In this document: positions 55,558-64,000 of the stretch, one piece after another
How positions within the stretch are numbered: position 1 is the first letter of the stretch
Layout: every line of letters starts with the position of its first letter
Assembly (NCBI GenBank): GCA_023362775.1
Contig: JALMGJ010000006.1
Location: 13,030,501 to 13,094,500 of the forward strand
Source: Charina bottae
Lineage: Eukaryota > Chordata > Lepidosauria > Squamata > Charinaidae
DNA length: 64,000 bases
Direction of reading: 5' to 3'
Position numbers and translations under genes: made by a program
Notes under the pieces: model-generated
Databases searched by the model: none
Told to the model about the DNA's origin: nothing
Seen by the model: the letters and a program-made list of their open reading frames with translations, nothing else

Positions 55558-55785
55558 TCCTGCCTTTATTATTTTTCTAAATAACTCAAGGCGGCAAACA
55601 TACATAATATTCCTTCCTCTTCCTATTTTCCCCACAACCACCACCCTGTGAGGTGAGTTGGGCTGAGAGACAGGGACTGGCCCAAGGTCACCCAGCCGGC
55701 TTTCATGCCTAAGGCGGGACTAGAACTCACAGCCTCCTGGTTTCTAGCCCAGCACCTTAACCACTAGACCAAACTGGCTCTTATA
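55558..55785 (-). mobile_element. CORE/MIR-like SINE, full length, minus strand
   Basis: Read on the minus strand: gagccagtttggtctagtgg, aaggtgctgggctagaaacc, gttctagtcccgccttaggc, gctgggtgaccttgggccag and a tail that reads cgccttgagttatttagaaa. Head, CORE and 3' body are all present. Confidence 0.88.
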
Positions 55786-56604
55786 TCCAGCCTGAAGGAG
55801 TTCCATCAATCTGCTTTTAAATGCACAACTTTTGCTGCTCAAAACACTCTCTATAGCAATACGTTTGGAAATCTGGAAAATAGCAGAAAGTAAATAAAAT
55901 AATGAAAAAGAAACCTTGGCTTTCTGAAGCAAGCAGGTAAGGCCTGGATTAATGGGAGTCTTCTGAGAAACATTCTGAGGCCATATTATTTGCCAAATTT
56001 TATATGCAATGAAAGGCAGGCACATTTACTACCACATGCATAATACACATGCATATCATGCTTCTCATCAACAACTGCCCTTTAACTTACAGTACCTTGT
56101 GCATGCCTACATATGTTCCAACACGGTTCTATCACCCTGGACTAGGACCATACAGTATCTCCTATGGTTTTATATTTTAAAATATAGGTTATGGAGAAAT
56201 ATTAAAAGAATATCTAACGGCATATTCTTTATCCTGGCAATTACCCAACTAAGATTAGAAATAGACTTACTCATAGCATATAATCAATTCCTGATTGCAA
56301 TGCCTTTTTGGCTTTTCTGTATTTCTAAAAGGGTGTTTCTCAGACTGCCATACCCACTTCCCTCTAAGATGGGAGAATGTTTGCTCTCACAAAGAAATGT
56401 AATACGTACTTTCCTGACATGCCACTCTTGGAATCCTCAAAGTCAAAACCAAGCAGTTCATTGCCACTATCAGCAGATATATCTGCTCCAATTCCTTCAT
56501 AAATGACTGTTTTCATCAACTGACAACCTTTTTTTTACATGTCATAAGTTAAGATTCTCTTAAATTAACACAATAATCTTGAAAGGAAGAATCACATGAT
56601 CATA
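55786..56604. other. Unassigned sequence
   Basis: A 165-codon plus-strand frame (56009-56506) has no recognised domain and no supporting context. It is probably chance. Confidence 0.4.
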
Positions 56605-56925
56605 TTTATATGGCCGCCCATCTCACAAACAAGTGACTCTGGGCAGTGTCCAACGAAGCTAAAAACAACATATACAAACAAGTATTAATATTATTATGAA
56701 AAACGTTAAAATTATAAAAGGAACAAAACTAAAAAATATTAGGCGAAGAGCAAGTGTTAATTACACTGGAGCCATCTCAATATTTCCCCAGTCCCCTGGG
56801 GTCCCCAGGCCTGATGACACAACCAGGTCTTTTGTTATCCATGAGGCTAACCTTGTTTTAAAAGGAAGGACAAGAGTTGGGCTTTTACCTGTTGGCACAT
56901 TAGTGGTGGCTTCCCCTTGGCAATA
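56605..56925 (-). mobile_element. Old L2-type 3' end
   Basis: 'tttatatggccgcccatctc' and 'gtgactctgggcag' are the inverse of the L2 terminus. About 56810-56920 may be the decayed C-terminal domain ('acacaaccaggtctt'). Confidence 0.6.
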
Positions 56926-57470
56926 GGTATCTGGACAGATGAGTACAGGAAATCTGAGACTTGAGCAGACACAAACTAAGTTACACCTGCTCTCGTTTAT
57001 AGCTATGGTCTTTTAGAGTGCACACTTTGAGCTTTTGCAGTCCCATGCTACATGTGCTTCATGGGTCTGTTTGTTGATTTGTAAATAGCTTCAGTGGTTC
57101 ACTAGTTAAGCGCAATGTAACAGGTTGTACAACCCACTGATGTGCCTGTTCACAGAAAAGTGCAATGTGCATGTTGAAACACATTGAGTGCAGAGTCAGC
57201 TCTCCTTTGAATACTAAATTAATCTGTGTATATCAGTACCAGCTTTTCAGGTTTTTTTTAGCTGTGACTGCAAATGGGGAACTTAACCTCATTCAGAATT
57301 TAATGTTACTTACGATCCAATTTCCTGTTCCATTTCATATGTAAAATTGTTGGTAACAGTATGATCACATTATGGTATCACAAAATGCAGTGTTCTGTTT
57401 GATTTAAAATCAATTTTCATTTCATATTTTATATTGAAGATAAAGAGATTCTTAAATACTCAATAAAGCC
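56926..57470. other. Unassigned AT-rich sequence
   Basis: Nothing recognised. Confidence 0.4.
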
Positions 57471-58205
57471 CATTCCTGGATCGCGACGCCCTCCGAACAG
57501 TCACTCATGCTCTCGTCATCTCCCATGTAGATTATTGCAATGCGCTCTACATGGGGCTACCCTTGAAGACTATCCGGAAGCTTCAGCTAGTGCAGAATGC
57601 GGCCGCGCGAGCAATTTTGGGTGCACCAAAATCTGCACACATAACACCTCTGCTCCGCGAGCTGCATTGGGTGCCGGTCTGCTTCCGGGTACAATTCAAG
57701 GTGTTGGTTATTACCTTTAAAGCCCTACATGGCATGGGGCCAGAATACCTGAAGGACCGTCTTATCCCCATTTTATCGACCCGCCCCACCAGGTCATTCA
57801 GAGAGGGCCTGCTACGAACCCCATCAATTAAAGAATGTCATCGGATGGGGTCTAGGAGGCGGGCCTTCTCTGTGGTAGCGCCCACACTGTGGAACATCTT
57901 GCCCCCAGAGTTGAGGCAGATCTCCTCCCTCCCGACCTTTAGGAAAGAGCTGAAGACCTGGTTCTGCCGCCTGGCATGGGAAGGAGGAAAGGATAGTTCC
58001 TCATGGGGGTGGTTAATTCCTTAATTTATTGTCCTTTGTTTTAATTCCATCTCCATCTGGATTTATAATTATTTATTAATTTATACATTGTACACTGATG
58101 TTTTATCCTGTCTTAATCTATTTTATTGTAAACCGCCCAGAGTTCCCCGTTGGGGGAGATGGGCGGTTATATAAATTTAATTAAATAAATAAATAAATAA
58201 ATAAA
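57471..58205 (+). mobile_element. L2-type LINE, 5'-truncated 3' end
   Basis: The C-terminal domain of ORF2 is open: MGLPLKTIRKLQLVQNAAAR, LLRELHWVPVCFRVQFKVLV, FKALHGMGPEYL and a final SSSWGWLIP, stopping at 58024. A 3' UTR with cgcccagagttccccg and gggagatgggcgg hairpin arms follows, ending in (aaat)n. Possible short duplication 'aataaagc' on both sides. It is a different subfamily from the 34.6-kb copy (for example ILGAPKSAHIT versus VMGAKRSVHVT). Confidence 0.92.
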
Positions 58206-59369
58206 GCAATCTCAGGCTGCATCCCAATTACTGATCTGTGTTCTTGTTTGGTTGTTATCCAGAGATTGAAGAGCATTTGAATCCAGGATTCAAGAGGAAA
58301 TTCTTCTAAATAGGTAGAAAATAATTCTATTTTATAACATATTATCAGTTGATGTCATTAACAAAGAACACTACTTCTGATAAGATACCCAATGAGAGAG
58401 ATGTCCAATTTCAGGACATTTCTTATTGAGGTCTTCCTCCCAATTTATACCCTTATGCTGAAGAGAATACTGGCTCTGAACTTAAATAATATGCTCTGCA
58501 CCACAGCTATTGTGTGGTTTGATATTGCAACAGCCACATTCCAATGAACACTTTGAATATTCAACTATATAGGTTGAATAAATAAGGATATTGTACAACT
58601 TTGTTTCACTCCTTTGCTGACCTGGAACAAATCTGTTTTGCCATATTCCATCCAGACTATGGCTTCCTGTCCTGTATATTGGGTTTTGCGTTAGAGCTGG
58701 CAGGAGGTCTTATTGTAGAATGGAGCTTTGATTTTCACCAGACATATTGACAACTATTTAGCCCAAAAGGTTCTTCTTTGACTCTCCCCATAGAACATTC
58801 ATCCAAAAACCTGGGTCTTCTGGGTGCTTTTTTGTCAAACCTGAGATGAACATCAATATTCTTCCTGGTGAGCAATGGCTTCTGCCTTGCTACTCTCAAT
58901 TAAATTGAATTCTTACCCAGTGCTTTTCTGATGGTAGTCAGGTTGCTCTTGAAGTGATTTTGACAGACTGACTACACTTGGGAAGATTCACTCTTGCCCT
59001 AAGCCTTCTCCATTACAAGTCAGTATCTCTGCAGACCAGCGGTGCCCAGAGCTTTAGAAATAATTTGGTAACCTTTTCCAGATGGTGAGGCAATGACTTT
59101 TTTTACAGAGGTCTTCATAAATTTATTTTCAATGGGGTATGATGTCCCTCAGAATTTCTATGATGAGAACTTCAGTGTGATGAGAGGAGCCAAACTTTGT
59201 GTGGGCATCCTTGCTCTGTCAGTTTTTTTTTAAAAAAGTCACGTCTTTTATTGGACTTGCGTACAGAAATCTCATACTCCATAACACCCCCCTGCCCACC
59301 CATGCTCAGTAGCAGTCCCCACCCGCCCACAGCTCTCACCTGTCGGCCTGCTTGCCTAGGACTATGGTC
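58206..59369. other. Unassigned sequence
   Basis: Nothing recognised. Confidence 0.4.
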
Positions 59370-59487
59370 ACGGAGGTCCTCTCTTAATGACCTGTGCGGT
59401 CTCTGGGTTACATCGGCACTTTACGACTGCATCGCTTAGCAACGAAAATTCCAGTCCCAATTGCCGTTGTAACCTGAGGACTACCTG
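59370..59487. mobile_element. Squamate MITE, copy 2 (partial)
   Basis: 'ggtcctctcttaatgacc' on the left and 'gttgtaacctgaggactacc' on the right are the ends of the same family as 17714-17919, and TA follows at 59488. The interior is shortened. Confidence 0.65.
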
Positions 59488-59489
59488 TA

Positions 59490-61574
59490 GCTGCACATTC
59501 CTAAACTTAGTTTATGTTGTACTAATAAAGAATTGTCTAGCCACAACTTAGTTTGAATCATTTTCCAAACCCTGTGGACTTCCAAATGTGTTACTTGAAT
59601 GACAGATGCTGACAATGGGATCACATGCTTCTGAAGCAAGAATACAACTTTTTGATTCTCATTAGACCCTGGTTTAAATTGCTAACATTTTATTATCCTT
59701 TCCTTTTTGCTTGAATGAGTCTCTGAGGTTACATATAAATCATGCTTAAGTCAACTGTACAAATACATTTATCAACTCTAGTAAATAAGAATTTTATCAG
59801 AACAAACATGGTCCAGAAACAAGAAATCATACAGGCAAGGGCCCTGGAAGATTAAGTTGTTTCTACCAAGAGATTTTCAAAACTTTGTTTAAGCAAATTT
59901 TCCTCAAAGCAAGAGAAAAAAGAATTCGATGTCTGTGATCAAGTAGTTCTCATGAAAATGAAACAAAAAGGGAAGCAGGTGGGTCTGCAGTATCCAATAA
60001 TAGAACCACCAGCAAAAACTAATTAGAGCAATTTATTCTCCTGCTACTCAAACACTGCTCTCAACGGGAAGGTGAAGGTTTTATGTACTTTGAATAAATG
60101 AGTGCTTTATGTCCAGGTCCAATCAACATCAGATAAGCTTTTCCCAAGGATATGGCAACTTTGTCAAAATCTTCAAAACACAGTCCTTTTCATTTTCAGG
60201 ATCATGCATTTAAGAAAGATTCTAGAGATACCTGACTTTTAGTGTACAGCTCCTCCCCTGCCTTTCAGAATAAGAGCTAAGAATCAGGTGACAGAAAACA
60301 TCAAATTGTACAACCTCCAAAACAGGATGTGAGAAACAGCCTACTGTATACTACAGCTTGGCACGTGGAAGTGACGGGCAGGGGGTGGGGAAATAGCAGG
60401 GCTAAGATACTGCTTGCACTCAACATTCAAAAATCTATTCTGCAAGGCCCATCAATCCTTTAATTACGAAATCTAATATTCTACATTATTACTCAGTGAA
60501 CTACAGAACTCTAGAAAATATAATACATACATACATATATAAAGATAACCAGAGATAACAGTTTCTGAAGTAGATCATTACTATGACTGCCAGTATTAGT
60601 GCAGTATCCACTGTTATAAATCAAAATAAAGGCGGTCTTTTAAGTCTTATCAGATTGTACTGTATTATAATTTATCCCCTTTATTAATAAAAACTCATTT
60701 ACAACAGAATTTAGATGCAGAAAGTAACTGCCCACCTCCAAAGCAGCTACTGGATTACCCTGTCTTAAAAAAGAACATATGTAACTGAATATAACTATTT
60801 GTTCAACTCTTTGAAGATATTTCATTCAGCAGGTATAATTTTTCCAAAACAGTTGAGGTTGGTAACCAAATGAAATAGGGGATCATAACTGGGACTGAGG
60901 ATAAATCTGTAAATTAAGCAACACAAACTGTTAAGGCACTGCACAGAACAGTATGACAGTTGAGTTTCTGCTGTGCTCTTGGTGGAACACAGGAGGAGCC
61001 AAAGCTTTCAGAAAATAAAGGGTCATTACTGTGAAACTGCAAAATCCTGACAGCAGATTAATAAGTCTCATTAAAATTTCAGCTTCCTTTAAATTATTTT
61101 CCAAATTACTGCTGGATTAATTTTTTATAGTTTACAGATGAAGCTATTGCAAGTATAAATGCCTGCAACTTTTTAAAAATAAAGTGATTCTATTAATCAT
61201 TTTTATATTATATTATTGAAATTTTATTACAAAATAAATAGTATATCATTCAGAGAGAAAGAGCACAACACATACTTTTGATTGAAGCCAAAATATATGT
61301 AGCAAGAATAGTGGTAAAAAGAAAAAAAACCAAGGCAAAATAATCATGCTTTATAGTCCTATGTAAAGACCCAAATTTAAACCAGTAAAATTCAAGGCTT
61401 GAAAGCTTTTAGACTTTACTAAACTTCACAGAAAATTGTCTCAAAGAGTTGCACTTATTTGCACTGAGTATAGTATTTCACACAAGTATACATAAAATGA
61501 AGAACAGTCGAAAATCGATAGGAAATGAATGAATAAGAGAAGCACAGATAGAAATCTAAGAGGAGATGATGGAT
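59490..61574. other. Unassigned AT-rich sequence
   Basis: About 2.1 kb with no supported gene or repeat. Confidence 0.4.
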
Positions 61575-61805
61575 GAGACAGTTTGGTCGAGTGATTAAGG
61601 CAACGGGCTAGAAACCAGGAGACTGTGAGTTCTAGTCCCGCCTTAGGCATGAAAGCCAGCTGGGTGACCTTGGGCCAGTCACTCTCTCTCAGCCCAGCTC
61701 ACCTCACAGGGTTGTTGTTGTGGGGAAAATAGAGGAGGAAGGAGTATTACGTTATGTTCGCCGCCTTGAGTTATTTATAAAAATAATAAAGTCAGGATAA
61801 AAACC
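61575..61805 (+). mobile_element. CORE/MIR-like SINE, full length
   Basis: Head 'agtttggtcgagtgattaag', B box gttctagtccc, CORE segment gctgggtgaccttgggccag, 3' body ggttgttgttgtggggaaaa and the cgccttgagttatttataaa tail. Confidence 0.88.
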
Positions 61806-61910
61806 AACTAACTAAATGTATGTTATACATATGTAAAGTCCACCTGTGAGAAGAGAACATTAAAAGCAAAAATAGTCAAATAACCAAAATGGCAAAACCA
61901 TCTTAAAGAA

Positions 61911-63230
61911 TTTGACTCAGACAATGTTAACTATTATCTTTTTCGTGGGAAAGATGTTTGATGAGGTTGCCAGCCAACTGCAGACACTCACAAATGAAGC
62001 TGATTTTGTAGATCTACTTCATTCAGGTTTCAGGTACAATTTTGGAATGGAAACTTGCCAGGGAGGATGTCCTTTGTCAAGAGAGAGTCTGGAGAACTGT
62101 AACCCTACAGATTCTTTTCCCTCTGCAAATAGTTTATGGACAGTCTGTCTGGATTAAATGTGGCACATCTGATGTTGCAGTAATCCCACTACTACAGGGT
62201 GGTTGCTCTACTATTTGGGATTCTTTGTATGGTCTTCACACAAATTATTTTACCTACTACGCTGCTCAACATCTACATGAGATTGCTTGGACAGATTACC
62301 CACAGATTGTAGACTAGGGTAACTTCGGTATGCTGACGGCACCCATCTTTATATCTTTTTCCCATCAAACCCAAGTAAAGCATTTGGTGTTTCTTACTAA
62401 GAACATCCACACCCATATCACTCACATGGTGTCCTCTACTACAAACACTTCTATCTTCAAAGCAGCAACACAACAGGCTCTCATGGAAGCCCACTCATGT
62501 GAACATTCACGGCTACAGATATTTGCACTCAACTGAGTACAAGCATTTGTAACAGCTGACATTATTAAGTGCTCTAGATAAAGAATGATTGAACAGTGCT
62601 AACTGTATTCTAAATCAGTGCCAGGTGAAGTAACAGACTGGATGAAGGTCAATAAACTGAAACTCAATCCAAGAAGATAGAGATTCTGTTCAACAGATGG
62701 TTCAGCTGCTAAATAAAGTGATATCCTGGATTCAGCTTGTCCCTGGAAGCACAGATAGTTTGGGATTATCTTTTATCAATTTAAACTTATACACATACTA
62801 TAATCCTGTCTGGATACCTATGACTAAACATCTTTTGGCAATCTCTCATTTGGATTACTGCAATGTTATTCATGGTGTTTGTTATCTTATAAAATGGCCA
62901 GACACTTAACTCCGTCTGAAATAGGACATCAAGACTGCTAATAAAGGCTATTGAATATGATTATATAATATCAGTATTCTGCCAGTTTCGCTTGCTTCCA
63001 GTATGTTTCTGGGTCCTCTTCAGAATGCTATTAACTTTAAAGCACCAAACAGCCAAAATTACTTAAAAAGATCACGTCCTTCATACTTGCTCAGCCCTTA
63101 AGATTATATTCAGAGGTCGCCTCTGAGTTCCCCAGTAAAGGAGATAATGCAATTAGTTTTTAGGGATTAATTTCCCATGATAGTGCAGCAGTTGTAGAAT
63201 ACCCTCTCCAGAAAGACAGGCACACCTGAT
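61911..63230 (+). mobile_element. Old L2-type LINE, RT to C-terminal domain
   Basis: Broken codons follow L2 order. 'gatgaggttgccagccaact' begins the palm (VxEKVVAxQL), then HSGFRYNFGMET for SGFRPGHGTET. 'ctcaacatctacatgagatt' is (L)NIYMR, 'ggtatgctgacggcacccat' the YADDTH region, 'gaaggtcaataaactgaaac' the KVNKLKLN segment, and 'catttggattactgcaatgt' SHLDYCN. No frame is open for long. It is old. Confidence 0.7.
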
Positions 63231-63775
63231 GTCCATGTTGCTTTTTAAAAGATTTCCCAGGATTCTCAGTTTTAACAAAAGATGCTGCTTTTTAGCTCTT
63301 GGACATTTCTGCTTTCTTCATTGTTAATTAATTCTCGATCTTCCTTAGCATGTATTCTCCATTTCAGGATTCTAAAGCACTCCTGAAGTAGGAGCATAAA
63401 AATGCTGTTTTAAAAAAATGTTTTAAAAACTATTCAAAGTAAAATGAGCAGAAGGCAGTACTTTTACAGCTGCAACAGGGTGAGCTCCTTGTGGCAAGCA
63501 AGCCTCAACAATTCCGTTCCCCAGATACTGTATCAGTAACAGTGCTAGCAATACACGTTGCATCGGCTGGCCTGAAAGAACTCAACCCAGAGAAATCTCC
63601 CAAGTAACTACACTTAACTATACCGAAATACACTGTGGCTGGCATACCTGTCTTATGTTTGAGAATTTAAAGAAGTTTGCACAATGTTTTTAAAGAAAAA
63701 AGAAATGCAAAGCCATAAAGTGGGGGTAGCCTTTCAAAGTTCTCTCTGTATAAAGCAACTCAGTATTTAAGAGCA
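63231..63775. other. Unassigned sequence
   Basis: Nothing recognised. Confidence 0.4.
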
Positions 63776-64000
63776 AAACCAATTCAATTGTACTTAGGGA
63801 CAAAGATAGTAAAAACCCTAAGAAAAGGTGGCAAGAATATACGGAAGATCTGTATAGGAAGGATAATAATATTGGAGATAGCTTTGACGGTGTGGTCAGT
63901 GAGTTAGAGCCAGACATCCTGAAGAGTGAGGTTGAATGGGCCTTAAGAAGCATTGCTAATAACAAGGCAGCAGGAGACGACGGTATCCCAGCTGAACTGT
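63776..64000 (+). mobile_element. BovB (RTE) ORF2, start of RT region, runs off the window
   Basis: The open frame reads KKRWQEYTEDLYRKDNN, then LEPDILKSEVEWALRSIANN and KAAGDDGIPAEL. This is the conserved linker and start of the BovB reverse transcriptase. It is in frame up to the right edge, so the copy extends further and may be longer than the other BovB copies here. The endonuclease part is absent on the left. Confidence 0.88.

Noticed and set aside
56009..56506. 165-codon open frame
   Set aside because: No domain or repeats in the sequence and no supporting context. Frames of this size occur by chance over 64 kb.

Overview
This window looks like non-coding DNA from a squamate reptile (lizard or snake). 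I recognise no host gene, exon, tRNA or rRNA gene. The diagnosis rests on the repeats: RTE/BovB LINEs, an L2/CR1-group LINE with a long open frame, tRNA-derived SINEs of the Sauria type whose 3' ends share the BovB 'agtcggacacgactg' tail, CORE/MIR-like SINEs, 5S rRNA-derived SINEs, short hAT elements and Tc1 elements, all set in AT-rich sequence with many microsatellites. It could be intergenic or a large intron.

Layout. 0-9 kb: a GC-rich hAT MITE (337-637), a (GT)(GA) microsatellite, a Penelope-like fold-back element (2214-2598), a truncated minus-strand LINE (copy A, about 2797-4107), an old RTE (5365-6350), a LINE 3' end (7098-7790) and a Sauria SINE. 9-17 kb: three more hAT MITEs, one nested in an old minus-strand L2 (10960-12480), then RTE and BovB 3' ends. 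17-22 kb: a MITE and LINE copy B (18909-20380), a close relative of copy A. Copy B is split by a 238-bp insertion containing a perfect 86-bp inverted repeat; copy A carries the empty site. 22-27 kb: mostly unassigned, with a possible LTR fragment. 27.4-30.3 kb: a complete Tc1 element (minus) inside a TA/CA microsatellite, followed by a BovB copy. 34.6-38.7 kb: an L2-type LINE with a 1035-codon open frame, followed by inverted partial L2 copies. 39-47 kb: SINEs, a hAT MITE, a 5S SINE and L2 remnants. 47.9-49.5 kb: a second complete Tc1 (plus) with an intact transposase frame. 51.3-53.6 kb: four Sauria SINEs in a cluster. 54-64 kb: a 5S SINE, CORE-SINEs, L2 pieces, a second MITE, and a BovB frame that runs off the right edge.

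The autonomous and non-autonomous elements form partnerships: BovB with the Sauria SINEs (shared 3' tail), and an unseen hAT transposase with six MITEs whose 8-bp target duplications all have TA in the centre. The most notable points are the two equal-length Tc1 elements with intact DD34E transposases, the near-intact L2 frame, the filled/empty site pair with its perfect palindrome, and the hAT target-site pattern. Boundaries of old repeats are approximate, and family names come from recognition, not from a search.
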